64,000 bases of DNA from Bradyrhizobium tropiciagri (GCF_018130545.1 NZ_JAFCKF010000009.1:1-64000); one strand, 5' to 3'; positions 17,875-29,610 are shown, counted from the stretch's first letter. The notes: generated by a model from the sequence alone, not told the origin. Numbers and translations are program-made.

Positions 17875-19824
17875 ATGACCCAACCGTTCACGCCGAAGCC
17901 GAACCCATCCGTCGAGCAGGACCAGTTCCTGACCATCCTGTCGCGCGAGGAGGCGATCGCGCGCTTCGAGGCGGCGCTGTTCCCGCGGCAATTACCGTCG
18001 GAGATACGGCGGCTCGCCGATGCGCTCGGCCGTGCGCTGGCGGCGGACGTGGTGGCGCCGATCGACGTGCCGCCATTCGATCGCTCGAATGTCGACGGCT
18101 TTGCGGTGCGCTCAGCCGATCTCGCACGCGCGGGCGAGGGTGGACCGGTGCGGCTCGTGCTGAACGGCGAGACCATTTCGTGCGGCACCGCGCCGGCCCT
18201 GCCGGTGCTGCCGGGCACCGCGACCGTGATCGCGACCGGCGGCCCGGTGCCGCGCGGCGCGGATGCGATCGTGATGGTCGAGCACACCCAACCCGCTGCC
18301 ACCGGCGCCATTGAGGTCCGCCGCGCGGCGTCGCCTGGGCAATTCGTGTCCTATGCCGGCTCCGACATTGCGCGCGGCGAGGCGCTGCTGCGCGCGGGAA
18401 CGATCATCGGCTCGCGCGAGATCGGCATGCTCGCGGCCTGCGGCATCGCCGAGGTTCAGGTGACGCGCCGTCCGCGCGTTGCGATCCTCTCCACCGGCGA
18501 CGAGCTGGTGCAGCCGGGTGAGACGCTGCGACCGGCGGCGATCTACGACACCAATGGTGCGATCGTCACCGCGGCGATCGCCGAGAACGGCGGCGACGCG
18601 TCCTTCCTCGGCGCGATCGCGGACAATGAGGTGATGCTCGAAGCCGCGATGCGCAAGGCGCTGGCGGACAGCGACATGCTGGTGCTGTCGGGTGGCACCT
18701 CGAAAGGCGCGGGCGACGTCTCGCACCGGATCATCGCAAAACTCGGCAAGCCCGGCATCATCGCGCATGGTGTGGCGCTGAAGCCGGGCAAGCCGCTGTG
18801 TCTTGCGGTCTGCGACGGCAAGCCGGTGGTGATCCTGCCGGGCTTTCCGACCTCGGCGATGTTCACCTTCCACGACATGATCGTGCCGGTGCTGCGGCGG
18901 ATGGCCGGCCTGCCGCCGCGCCCGGATGCGAGGGTGATGGCGAAGGTGCCGGTGCGGATCGCGTCCGAGCTCGGCCGCACCGAGTTCGTGATGGTGTCGC
19001 TGGTCGAAGGCGCCGACGGCCTGATCGCCTATCCGAGCGGCAAGGGTTCGGGCGCGATCACCTCGTTCGCGCAGGCCGATGGCTTCCTGAAGATCGAGGC
19101 GCTGGCCGATCAGTTGCCGGCCGGCAGCGAGACCGAGGTGACGCTGCTCACGCCGCATGTGCGGGTGCCCGATCTCGTCATCGTTGGCAGCCATTGCACT
19201 GGGCTCGATCTCGTCACCACACCGTTGGCGCATGCCGGCCTCGTGGTGCGTTCGATCGCGGTCGGTAGTCTCGGCGGACTCGCCGCCGCCAAGCGTGGCG
19301 AATGCGATCTCGCCCCGATCCATCTGTTCGACGACAAGACCGAGACCTACAACACGCCGTATCTGGCCGACGGTCTCGAACTGGTGCCGGGCTGGCGGCG
19401 CATGCAGGGCATCGTGTTCCGCAAGGACGACACGCGCTTCGCCGGCCTGAGCGCGGAGGAAGCGGTGCGCGCCGCGCTCGCCGATCCCGCCTGCATCATG
19501 GTCAACCGCAACCAGGGCGCCGGCACCCGCATCCTGATCGATCGCCTGCTGGCAGGCAGTCGTCCCGATGGATACTGGAATCAGCCGCGCTCGCACAATG
19601 CGGTTGCGGCCGCGGTGGCGCAGCATCGCGCCGACTGGGGCATGACGATTGCGCCGGTCGCGCACGTCTCCGGGCTCGGCTTCATTCCGCTTGCCGAAGA
19701 GCATTACGACTTCGCGCTGGTAACCGCGCGCAAGCAACGGCCCGCGGTACAGGCCTTTCTCGAAGCGCTGGCATCGGAGGAGAGACGGGCTGCGTTGGTA
19801 GCGGCGGGGTTCAGGCCGGCGTAG
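17875..19824 (+). CDS. moeA: MoeA fused to a periplasmic-binding-protein-like domain
   Basis: 649 aa. Residues 1-about 410 are a full MoeA: DVPPFDRSNVDGFAVRSADL, GGPVPRGADAIVMVEHT, LSGGTSKGAGDV, HGVALKPGKPLCLA, LPGFPTSAM. Residues about 430-649 form a PBP-like domain (GSHCTGLDLV, GGLAAAKRGECDLAPIHLFD, NRNQGAGTRILIDRLL), as in molybdate-sensing ModE-type and COG1910 proteins, here without a signal peptide. The protein should insert molybdenum into molybdopterin in the cytoplasm; the extra domain may bind molybdate or cofactor. The pair with the upstream MoeA-like gene, plus MobB and TusA nearby, points to supply of a Mo enzyme, perhaps a formate dehydrogenase. Confidence 0.85.
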   Translation: MTQPFTPKPNPSVEQDQFLTILSREEAIARFEAALFPRQLPSEIRRLADALGRALAADVVAPIDVPPFDRSNVDGFAVRSADLARAGEGGPVRLVLNGETISCGTAPALPVLPGTATVIATGGPVPRGADAIVMVEHTQPAATGAIEVRRAASPGQFVSYAGSDIARGEALLRAGTIIGSREIGMLAACGIAEVQVTRRPRVAILSTGDELVQPGETLRPAAIYDTNGAIVTAAIAENGGDASFLGAIADNEVMLEAAMRKALADSDMLVLSGGTSKGAGDVSHRIIAKLGKPGIIAHGVALKPGKPLCLAVCDGKPVVILPGFPTSAMFTFHDMIVPVLRRMAGLPPRPDARVMAKVPVRIASELGRTEFVMVSLVEGADGLIAYPSGKGSGAITSFAQADGFLKIEALADQLPAGSETEVTLLTPHVRVPDLVIVGSHCTGLDLVTTPLAHAGLVVRSIAVGSLGGLAAAKRGECDLAPIHLFDDKTETYNTPYLADGLELVPGWRRMQGIVFRKDDTRFAGLSAEEAVRAALADPACIMVNRNQGAGTRILIDRLLAGSRPDGYWNQPRSHNAVAAAVAQHRADWGMTIAPVAHVSGLGFIPLAEEHYDFALVTARKQRPAVQAFLEALASEERRAALVAAGFRPA

Positions 19825-19870
19825 TGGCGCGCCTCGCAGACTCACTCATGGCGCATCAACAATCACCATT

Positions 19871-19992
19871 GTCGTCCCGGCGAAAGCCGGGACCCATACT
19901 CCGCGGCGGTCGTTGTTGAAGGGACTCGTCATTCCAGCTCGTTCAGCAATTGCGTTTGGTGGTTATGGGTCCCGGCTTTTGCCGGGACGACA
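19871..19992. repeat. Inverted pair of REP-like hairpins
   Basis: Two head-to-head elements: TCCCGGC-GAAA-GCCGGGA (19875-19892) followed by ACCCATA, and TCCCGGC-TTTT-GCCGGGA (19970-19987) preceded by TATGGG. Each folds alone, and the two are reverse complements of each other, so the segment can also form one long hairpin. It lies between converging genes. The same pair recurs at 36123-36245. Confidence 0.8.
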
Positions 19993-20085
19993 CCGAATGT
20001 GTTGCGCAGCCGATGGGCCAAACATCCGCAATTCTCCCGACACCAATCGTCCGAGCTCCGAGCAGCTCCGCCCGACTCTGCCTGA

Positions 20086-22647
20086 TCACTCGTGCAGCTT
20101 GCGGTCCAGGAAGCCGACATAGGAATTGTCGGGGTCGAGCTTGACGGCGAGGCGAAGCGCGGCGCGGGCGGCGGAGGCGTCGCCGTCAGCGGTGGCCTTG
20201 TGCTCATCCAGGATCGCATTGGCGACGGTGCGCGCGGTGTCGAGGCGGGCCTCGTCGATGCGCGTGCCGGCGAGATAGGCTTCCACCGGCTCGCGGAGGC
20301 GCTTCAATTCGTCGACGCTGATCGGGCTCAGCGGATACCAGTTGTAGTATTCGAGCCGCGGCCGATCATCGGTCAGGGTCGGCACATCGCCGACAAAGGC
20401 CGCGAGCTTTGCATCGGCGGCGATGAATGTCGCCAGAAAATCCTCGGGCTCGCCCAGGCCGTTTGCGGCCAGGTCGTCAGCCACACCGGGTTTCGACATG
20501 CGCATCGCGAGCGTGCGCGGATCAATCTGCAAGGGTTCGTCGGAGGCGATGGCGACGCCTTCCATTCTGGACGGCAGCCACAGCGAGACATGCTTGAACT
20601 GGCCCATCATGGCCTTGAGGATCATCTTCGGAAGAATGCCGCGGTTGAAATCCAGTGGCACCCATTGCGCGAGCACGGCGCCGGGACGCATCCGCTGCTT
20701 CGCCAGCGCATAGAATTCTTCGGTATAGAGGTTGATGACGCCGGCGTCATGCGGCGGCGGCGGCTCGAGGGTGATGACGTCGAAGCTCTCTTTGGTCCCG
20801 AGCAGGAAGTGGCGCCCGTCCGCGACGATCTGATGGACCTTCGGGTTCTGATAGAACTGCTTGTTGATCGGCACGAAGTGCGGCGCGACTTCGAAAACCG
20901 TTGAAGCCAGATCGACCGCGTCGATGGATTGCAATTCCTGGTGGGTGCTAACCGCGCCCACCGTGGTTCCGGTCCCGATGCAAATCACGACCGCGGTTTC
21001 GACCGGGCCCTGGTGCAGCAGGATGGGATAGTGGCCCATCGCGGCCATGTAGCGCCGGCCCTCGGGGCGGTTGTTGGCATAGCTCTTCGAATTCACCACC
21101 AGCTGCTGATAGGTGCCCGCCGCCTTCTCGCGATACTCGACCACCGCGAATGTGGCCTGCTTGGTTTCGCGCAATTCGAGGACATCGCCGCCCTCGATCG
21201 CCGTCAGCATCCGCTCCAGATAATGCGGGGTGAGCAGCAGCAGCGATGCGGCGATGACGCTGGCGGCGATCGCGCCTTGCCGCCACAGGCTGTGTTGTTT
21301 CAGAAGATCTCCCTGCGACAGGGTCGTCGCGACAAACAGCAGCACGTTCAGGACAATCAGCGCGGTGAGCGCGCCCTGGCTGCCCAGATAGGGGATCAGG
21401 AGAAACCCCGCCGCCAGCGAGCCCAGCACGCCGCCGATCGTGTTCAAGGCGTAGAGCGTGCCGATCCTGCGGCCGAGTGCGCTCATCTGCATCACGGTCA
21501 GTTCGCTGGCCAGCGGAAAACTGATGCCGATTAGCGTGGTCGGCAGCAGCAGGGCAACGGCGCAGGTCAGGAAAAATGGAACGTCACCGCCCAGCAGCTC
21601 CTGGGCCTGAACCGGCATGAGGCTCGACACGATCGGAGACAGCGCTACGCCGACGGTGCGCGCCTTGCCGAGGATTGCGACGGTCAGCGTGGCCGTAACC
21701 GCGATCAAGAGCTGCGTGACGGCGAAGTATCGCAGCAACTGATCCTTGCGCGGGGCGAGCAGCCGCGCGCAGATCAGAGCGCCGATCACCAGCCCCAACA
21801 GGTAGACGCCGAGCATCCCTGAGAATGCGTAGACACTCGAGGTGCTGACATTGGTCAGGAAGCGGAACCAGACCACTTCATAGGCGATCGAGGCAAAACC
21901 GGAGCATGCGAAGATTGCGATCAGGATCGACGTCCCGTCATGGGCCGGCGCGGCGGTTGGCACCGGCGCGGTTGCCGTGACCGCAACGATCGGGCTTGCG
22001 CTGCGCGCAACCAGCAGGGCCACGGCACCGACGCAGAGATAGAGCGCCGCCGCAACCAGGCTCGATCCCGTGATGCCGCACAGGCCCATCAGGACGAAGC
22101 CGACGGTCAGGGTGCCAATGGCGGCGCCCAGGGTGTTGAACCCGTAGAGCAGGCCGATGCGGTTGGCCAAATCGGTTTGCGTCCGGGTCAGGAATTTCAC
22201 CAGGAACGGTAGGGTCGCGCCCATCAACATCGTCGGCAGCGACAGGATGGCGAGCGACAGCGCGACCATCAGAGGCAACCGGAATGGTGACTCCAGGTCG
22301 AGCATCGGCGACAGCCAGCCCACCCATGTCGACCAATGCGACAGCAACGCCGTCACAGCCAAGGAAACGACTGCGAGGGCAAGCTCGAGAACCCCGTAGA
22401 TCGTCAGCGGGCGGCTGACGGTGTCGGCGATCCGGCCGCCGAGGGCGCTGCCCAGGGAGAGACCGAAGAAGAAGCTCGCCACCGTGACGCTGACCGAGAC
22501 GGTCGCGCTGCCCAGCACGAATTGCAGTTGCTTGAACCAGAGCACCTGAAGGATCAGGGATGCCGCGCCCGATGCCAAAAAGATCGCGGTGACCAGGACT
22601 CGGTTCCTGGCGCCTATGGCGTCTCGCACAGTATCACGATTGAGCAC
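20086..22647 (-). CDS. Fused MFS-type membrane / spermidine-synthase-like protein
   Basis: 853 aa. The N-terminal 520 or so residues contain many hydrophobic segments in an MFS-like arrangement (starting AIFLASGAASLILQVLWF). The C-terminal part is a spermidine-synthase-like methyltransferase fold with the SAM-site loop VICIGTGTTVGAV and DGRHFLLGTKESFDVITLE. The catalytic acidic motif of true spermidine synthases (D-S/T-D after the fifth strand) is replaced by LEPPPPHDAG, so polyamine synthesis is doubtful; these fused proteins form a widespread uncharacterised family. Sits on the opposite strand to its molybdenum-cofactor neighbours and appears unrelated to them. Confidence 0.82.
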   Translation of the reverse strand: MLNRDTVRDAIGARNRVLVTAIFLASGAASLILQVLWFKQLQFVLGSATVSVSVTVASFFFGLSLGSALGGRIADTVSRPLTIYGVLELALAVVSLAVTALLSHWSTWVGWLSPMLDLESPFRLPLMVALSLAILSLPTMLMGATLPFLVKFLTRTQTDLANRIGLLYGFNTLGAAIGTLTVGFVLMGLCGITGSSLVAAALYLCVGAVALLVARSASPIVAVTATAPVPTAAPAHDGTSILIAIFACSGFASIAYEVVWFRFLTNVSTSSVYAFSGMLGVYLLGLVIGALICARLLAPRKDQLLRYFAVTQLLIAVTATLTVAILGKARTVGVALSPIVSSLMPVQAQELLGGDVPFFLTCAVALLLPTTLIGISFPLASELTVMQMSALGRRIGTLYALNTIGGVLGSLAAGFLLIPYLGSQGALTALIVLNVLLFVATTLSQGDLLKQHSLWRQGAIAASVIAASLLLLTPHYLERMLTAIEGGDVLELRETKQATFAVVEYREKAAGTYQQLVVNSKSYANNRPEGRRYMAAMGHYPILLHQGPVETAVVICIGTGTTVGAVSTHQELQSIDAVDLASTVFEVAPHFVPINKQFYQNPKVHQIVADGRHFLLGTKESFDVITLEPPPPHDAGVINLYTEEFYALAKQRMRPGAVLAQWVPLDFNRGILPKMILKAMMGQFKHVSLWLPSRMEGVAIASDEPLQIDPRTLAMRMSKPGVADDLAANGLGEPEDFLATFIAADAKLAAFVGDVPTLTDDRPRLEYYNWYPLSPISVDELKRLREPVEAYLAGTRIDEARLDTARTVANAILDEHKATADGDASAARAALRLAVKLDPDNSYVGFLDRKLHE

Positions 22648-22819
22648 TGGTCGGATCTCCCGTTGACCGGGAGAACAGGTAAGGCAGATGCTGTTAATAT
22701 TGCCTTATGAGACGGCGGTGGGAGCCGCCGAATAACCCATTTATCTCATTGGGATATCTGGATTTGGGCGGGGTTTGAGCCCGCCGGCACCGGATCATGG
22801 CCGATGACGGCGATCCCGC

Positions 22820-23131
22820 TCAGTGCCGCATCGCGGTTTCGACGAACTGCCGCACCGAACTCGGGACTTCGTCGTATTCGACGAAACGGCGCCGCAGCTC
22901 GTCGGCAATATCGGTCGTGACGTCGCGCGACCATCCCTCGCTGGTATTGAAGGCCACGATACGGACCGGATGGCTGTACTGGTCATCCAGCAGGCGGCGG
23001 ATCAGCGTTTTCCGGTCGGAGCCTTCCTCTTCGGTTTCGCACCAGGCACGGCCAAGCCGGCCAAAATCGTTCAGCACCAGATAGGTGTCGTGGTCGACTT
23101 GCTGCGGCACGATCGAAGGCGAGCGAGGCAT
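22820..23131 (-). CDS. Conserved hypothetical protein (103 aa)
   Basis: Small soluble protein, 103 aa, no signal or membrane segment. Charged and acidic in the middle (CETEEEGSDRKTLIRRLLDDQ). The ATG at 23131 is chosen because GGAGG lies 7 bases upstream; a further ATG at 23155 lacks a site. Contains SRDVTTDIADELRRRF, likely helical. I recognise the type as common in Bradyrhizobium genomes but know no function. Divergent from mobB. Confidence 0.65.
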   Translation of the reverse strand: MPRSPSIVPQQVDHDTYLVLNDFGRLGRAWCETEEEGSDRKTLIRRLLDDQYSHPVRIVAFNTSEGWSRDVTTDIADELRRRFVEYDEVPSSVRQFVETAMRH

Positions 23132-23303
23132 AGATGGTCCTCCGGTGCGCCACATTATCGTGTTCCGGCCGTTCCGCGCATTGGAAACTTCGAGGTATAT
23201 CCGCTGGATAGCCGGTTGGCGTCATCCTCCGGCGAGGCTGGCATGACACGGCCTCAAGGCTGATATAAGCAGCGTTGGACGCTAAGTGGCTTCGGAGACA
23301 CGG

Positions 23304-23831
23304 ATGAAAGTGATTGGCCTCGCGGGATGGAGCGGTGCCGGCAAGACCACCCTGCTGTCGCGGGTGATCCCCCATCTGCTCGGCCGGGGCTTGCGGGTTT
23401 CCGTGATCAAGCACGCCCATCACGAATTCGATGTCGACGTGCCCGGCAAGGATTCCTGGGTGCACCGGCAGTCCGGCGCGACCGAGGTGCTGGTGTCCTC
23501 GACGCGACGCTGGGCGCTGATGCACGAGCTGCGCGGCGCTCATGAGCCGCGGCTGCCTGAACTGCTCGCCAAGATGGCGCAGGTCGATCTCGTCGTGGTC
23601 GAGGGCTTCAAGCGCGAGCCAGTCAACAAGATCGAGGTGTATCGCGCCGCCAATGGCAAGCCACTGCTGTTTCCCGATGACCCGCGCGTGGTCGGGATTG
23701 CCAGCGACGTCGCGATCGAGACCGCGCTGCCGGTCGTGCATCTCGACGATATCGAGGACGTCGCCGAATTGATGCTGCGCGCCGCGATCCCGATCGACGA
23801 TGTGCGCGCGTCGGCGCCCGCCGAAAGCTGA
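23304..23831 (+). CDS. mobB: Molybdopterin-guanine dinucleotide biosynthesis adaptor MobB
   Basis: 175 aa, the usual MobB length. P-loop GWSGAGKTTLL at the N terminus, SVIKHAHHEFDVDVPGKDSW (the conserved switch-like region with KHxHH) and VVVEGFKREPVNKIEV. MobB is a GTP-binding partner of MobA in attaching GMP to molybdopterin in the cytoplasm. ATG at 23304 has GGAG upstream and places the P-loop at the usual distance; a GTG 18 bases earlier is less likely. MobA is not in the window. Confidence 0.92.
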   Translation: MKVIGLAGWSGAGKTTLLSRVIPHLLGRGLRVSVIKHAHHEFDVDVPGKDSWVHRQSGATEVLVSSTRRWALMHELRGAHEPRLPELLAKMAQVDLVVVEGFKREPVNKIEVYRAANGKPLLFPDDPRVVGIASDVAIETALPVVHLDDIEDVAELMLRAAIPIDDVRASAPAES

Positions 23832-23878
23832 ACAGGTGGCGCGTTGACGATGCATGACGGCTTCGCCATGGTCGAACC

Positions 23879-24148
23879 ATGACAACGACCAAGCTCGATC
23901 TCACCGGTCTGAAATGCCCGCTGCCCGCGCTGAAGACACGCAAGGCGCTCAGGGGCGTGACGGCGGGAGATTTCCTCGAAGTGCACTGCACCGATCCGCT
24001 TTCGGTGATCGATATCCCGGCGCTGATCCAGGAGACCGGCGACAAGGTCGAGATCACCGAACGTAGCGACGTCCGGATCGTTTTCCTGATCGAGAAGATC
24101 AATGGAGCGATAGATAATTCAAATGCTGCATCGCCGCGTACAGGCTAG
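23879..24148 (+). CDS. TusA/SirA-family sulfur carrier protein
   Basis: 89 aa, typical family size, with the defining CPxP motif (LKCPLPALKTRKAL, Cys13) near the N terminus. The cysteine carries persulfide sulfur. TusA proteins pass sulfur to tRNA thiolation, molybdopterin synthase or formate dehydrogenase maturation; its place beside mobB and the moeA genes favours the molybdenum-enzyme role. An 8-bp stem (24125-24132 with 24148-24155) spans the stop codon and may be a weak terminator. Confidence 0.85.
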   Translation: MTTTKLDLTGLKCPLPALKTRKALRGVTAGDFLEVHCTDPLSVIDIPALIQETGDKVEITERSDVRIVFLIEKINGAIDNSNAASPRTG

Positions 24149-24470
24149 ATGCAGCTGAATATCTACCTTTTGCCTATCGACACCTATTTCCCCTTCTGCG
24201 CGAATTGATAATCTCCGCCGGGTTGTGCAGGTGGAGCTGTGCCCTGACGTGGGCACGTGGACGGACAAGAGCCGGCCTGCGTCCTGACCGGGCTGCACGG
24301 CTAGGCATATCCGTTCGTATTGGGGGTTAACATTTCCGGAATGCGCGTGGTTGGTCCCGGCGCATCGAGGGAATGTGCGGAGCAGCCGGGTTTTCGGTTG
24401 CCGCAAGGGCTGAGACGGGATCGAAGACGCAGATGCGCCTGATGTAACGGCGGCTGCAGGGGAGGTTGCA
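24149..24470. other. Intergenic region before OxlT-type gene
   Basis: 322 bases without a gene on either strand. It contains the small hairpin GTGCCC-TGACGT-GGGCAC (24239-24256) and the ribosome binding site of the next gene. Presumably carries the promoter of the MFS gene, but I see no clear promoter motif. Confidence 0.5.
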
Positions 24471-26123
24471 ATGACAACGATGAGCAGCGCCGGACGCGTG
24501 TCCGCGGAGGGCGCAGGTTTCCTCGACAAGGAACACACGATCGCGACCGCCGGCTTCAACCGCTGGCTGGTGCCGCCGGCGGCGCTGTGCATCCATCTGT
24601 GCATCGGCATGGCCTACGGCTTCTCGGTGTTCTGGCTGCCGCTGTCGCGCGCGATCGGGCTGACCGCGCCGAAGGCGTGCCCCGATATCTCGCTGATGCA
24701 GGAGTTGTTCACGACGACTTGCGACTGGAAGGTCGCGAGCCTCGGCTGGATGTTCACGCTGTTCTTCGTGGTGCTCGGCGTCGCCGCCGCGGTGTGGGGC
24801 GGCTGGCTCGAGAAGGTCGGGCCGCGCAAGGCCGGCTTCGTCGCCGCGCTGTGCTGGTGCGGCGGCCTCGTGCTCGGCGCGATCGGTATCTACTTTCATC
24901 AGCTGTGGCTGATGTGGCTCGGCTCCGGCGTGGTCGGCGGCATCGGGCTCGGCCTTGGCTACATCTCGCCGGTGTCGACGCTGGTGAAATGGTTCCCCGA
25001 CCGTCGCGGCATGGCGACCGGCATGGCGATCATGGGCTTCGGCGGCGGCGCGATGATCGGTGCGCCGCTCGCCGACAAGCTGATGACCTACTTCAAGACC
25101 CCGACCTCGGTCGGCGTCTGGGAAACCTTCCTCACCATGGCGGTGATCTATTTCGTGTTCATGATGATCGGTGCCTTCCGCTATCGCCTGCCGCCGGCTG
25201 GTTGGCAGCCCGACGGCTGGACGCCGCCGTCCAAGACCAACGCGATGATCTCGACCAAGAACGTGCATCTCGACAACGCGCACAAGACGCCGCAATTCTG
25301 GCTGATCTGGTGGGTGCTGTGCTTGAACGTGTCGGCGGGTATCGGCGTGATCGGCATGGCCTCGCCGATGTTGCAGGAAATCTTCGCCGGCAAGCTGATC
25401 GGGCTGCCCAACGTTCCCTTCAACGGGCTCGATGCAACGCAGAAGGCGCAGATCGCGGCGATCGCCGCCGGCTTCGCCGGACTGCTGTCGCTGTTCAACA
25501 TCGGCGGCCGCTTCTTCTGGGCGTCGCTGTCGGACAAGATCGGCCGCAAGAACACCTACTATACGTTCTTCGTGCTCGGCATCGTGCTCTACGCATTGGC
25601 GCCGACCTTCGCCGTGATGGGCTCGAAGCTCTTGTTCGTGCTCGGCTTCGGTATCATTCTGTCAATGTATGGTGGCGGCTTCTCCACCGTGCCGGCCTAT
25701 CTCGCCGACATGTTCGGCACCCAGTTCGTCGGCGCGATCCATGGCCGGCTGCTGACGGCGTGGTCGACCGCGGGCATCATCGGTCCCGTGGTGGTGAACT
25801 ACATCCGTGAATTCCAGCTCGCCGCCGGCGTGCCGCGCGACCAGCTCTACAACACGACGATGTACATCCTGTGTGCCATGCTGATTGCCGGCTTCATCTG
25901 CAACTACATGATCAAGCCGGTTGATCCGAAGTGGCATATGAGCGACGCCGAAGTCGCCAAACTGCAGGAGGCGACGGCGACTGCCGGCGCCGGAGCGACT
26001 GGGTCGTTCGGCATCGGCAAGGGCGGTCTCGACGGCAGGGCGGCGCTGTTCTGGCTGTTCGTCGGCATTCCGCTGGCCTGGGGCATCTACATGACCTTGC
26101 TGAGTGCGGTCAAAATCCTCTGA
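24471..26123 (+). CDS. OxlT-type MFS transporter (oxalate/formate antiporter family)
   Basis: 550 aa, 12 predicted membrane segments. Landmarks: IHLCIGMAYGFSVFWLP in the first segment, VKWFPDRRGMATGMAIMGFGGG between segments 4 and 5, and FNIGGRFFWASLSDKIGRKNTYY between 8 and 9. The loop after the first segment is longer than usual and includes CPDISLMQELFTTTCDW. Inner-membrane exchanger of small carboxylates; neighbours for Mo cofactor synthesis suggest formate or oxalate traffic tied to a formate dehydrogenase. GGGGAGG 6 bases before ATG. Confidence 0.85.
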   Translation: MTTMSSAGRVSAEGAGFLDKEHTIATAGFNRWLVPPAALCIHLCIGMAYGFSVFWLPLSRAIGLTAPKACPDISLMQELFTTTCDWKVASLGWMFTLFFVVLGVAAAVWGGWLEKVGPRKAGFVAALCWCGGLVLGAIGIYFHQLWLMWLGSGVVGGIGLGLGYISPVSTLVKWFPDRRGMATGMAIMGFGGGAMIGAPLADKLMTYFKTPTSVGVWETFLTMAVIYFVFMMIGAFRYRLPPAGWQPDGWTPPSKTNAMISTKNVHLDNAHKTPQFWLIWWVLCLNVSAGIGVIGMASPMLQEIFAGKLIGLPNVPFNGLDATQKAQIAAIAAGFAGLLSLFNIGGRFFWASLSDKIGRKNTYYTFFVLGIVLYALAPTFAVMGSKLLFVLGFGIILSMYGGGFSTVPAYLADMFGTQFVGAIHGRLLTAWSTAGIIGPVVVNYIREFQLAAGVPRDQLYNTTMYILCAMLIAGFICNYMIKPVDPKWHMSDAEVAKLQEATATAGAGATGSFGIGKGGLDGRAALFWLFVGIPLAWGIYMTLLSAVKIL

Positions 26124-26213
26124 TCGCGACTATTGTCGCCGCGGGTTGCCGATTCTCCGGTGCCCGCGGCGTTCGCACTATTCAATGAACAGTTATGGAA
26201 TTGGGGGATTTCA

Positions 26214-26492
26214 ATGTTTCGCACCCGGATTTGCCTTGCCGCTGCGCTGCTCGCCGTAGGTCTTCATGCCGCGTCGGCCCAGACCGCGGCGCCGGCCGCA
26301 CCTGCGCCGGCTGCCACCACGACAGCCAAGCCGTCGAAGATCAAGCTGACGATGGCGAAATTGAAGGCCATGAAGGAGCAGTGGCGCGCCAACAAGCCCA
26401 AGCTCAAGGCCTGCCGCAAAGAGGTGAAGCAGAAGGGACTGACCGGTGACGACCGCTGGTTCTATATCTCGGACTGCATGGCCAAGAACTGA
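26214..26492 (+). CDS. PsiF-like small exported protein
   Basis: 92 aa. Signal peptide MFRTRICLAAALLAVGLHAASAQ, an Ala/Pro/Thr linker, then KLKACRKEVKQKGLTGDDRWFYISDCMAKN-like end that matches the PsiF repeat (two Cys flanking KGLxGDxR). E. coli PsiF is induced by phosphate starvation; its function is unknown. The ATG at 26214 has GGGGGA upstream. Periplasmic location and a disulfide between the two cysteines are likely. Single repeat here, against two in E. coli PsiF. Confidence 0.7.
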   Translation: MFRTRICLAAALLAVGLHAASAQTAAPAAPAPAATTTAKPSKIKLTMAKLKAMKEQWRANKPKLKACRKEVKQKGLTGDDRWFYISDCMAKN

Positions 26493-26549
26493 GCGAACCG
26501 CTCCGGCGTGAATGCGCTTAGCGTTAAGTTGAGAGCGCACGCTGTGCGG

Positions 26550-26765
26550 CACCCCTCTCCCTAACCCTCCCCCGCAAGGGGGGAGGGAACCCTTCCGCCG
26601 ATGGCTCCCTTACATTTCCGCCGCCGAGACCGTCCAAATTAGTTGGTGCTCGTAGCGCGGACCGTTCGGCTATTCAAACATCGTCGGCGCTTCTTGCGCG
26701 ACGTGAGGTGAGCAAGCTGATCAGGCTCCCTCCCCCCTTGCGGGGGAGGGTTGGGGAGAGGGGTG
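26550..26765. repeat. Inverted pair of 39-base C-rich elements
   Basis: 26550-26588 and 26727-26765 are reverse complements with one mismatch in 39. Each holds its own stem CCCTCCCCC / GGGGGGAGGG around GCAA or TTGC. They fill the 318-base gap between the convergent PsiF-like gene and lon. Probably a bacterial interspersed mosaic element acting as a bidirectional terminator. Confidence 0.7.
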
Positions 26766-26811
26766 AGCCCCGAGTGAGATCGATCGATGCGGAGCATACG
26801 CCCGCCGCCGC

Positions 26812-29190
<2,379 letters not shown>

Positions 29191-29202
29191 GGCGAAATCC
29201 CC

Positions 29203-29610
29203 TCAGCTCGATTTTCCGAGCCGCAGGCCGACGCAACCATGCGCGGCAAAGCGGCTGATGGTGTAGCGGCCGGTCGGCAGCGCGATGCGCCGCTCGAAGC
29301 GGCCTTGCGGCAGTTCGAGGCGCAGGATGCGGGCGTTGCGGAGCTCGGCGGGCAAAGTGCGACGGCCGCTGATCACAAGCGTGCCGCCGTCGAGCGCGGC
29401 CTCGACCTCGTCGGGATCGACCCCAGGCAGCGCGACCAGGATCAGGATCTCCTGCTCGGTCTCGATCACGTCCATTGGCGGTTCCCAGCTCGGCTCGCTG
29501 CTGCCCGCGCGCGGGTGGATGTTCAGGAAGCTCTGGTGCAGCCGTTCCGCCCGGGCGAGCGCCTCGATCGCGTCTGTCAGCATCCAGTTGATCGGATCCT
29601 TAGGGCCCAT
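29203..29610 (-). CDS. Small heat-shock protein Hsp20 family
   Basis: 135 aa. Contains an alpha-crystallin domain: MDVIETEQEILILVALPGVDPDEVEAALDGGTLVISGRR, then an ELPQGRFERRIALP segment. The C-terminal IxI motif is not evident. Holdase chaperone binding unfolding proteins, plausibly handing them to Lon encoded next in the operon. ATG at 29610 chosen because GGAGAG lies 6 bases before it; a GTG 6 bases earlier would overlap that site. Confidence 0.88.
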   Translation of the reverse strand: MGPKDPINWMLTDAIEALARAERLHQSFLNIHPRAGSSEPSWEPPMDVIETEQEILILVALPGVDPDEVEAALDGGTLVISGRRTLPAELRNARILRLELPQGRFERRIALPTGRYTISRFAAHGCVGLRLGKSS

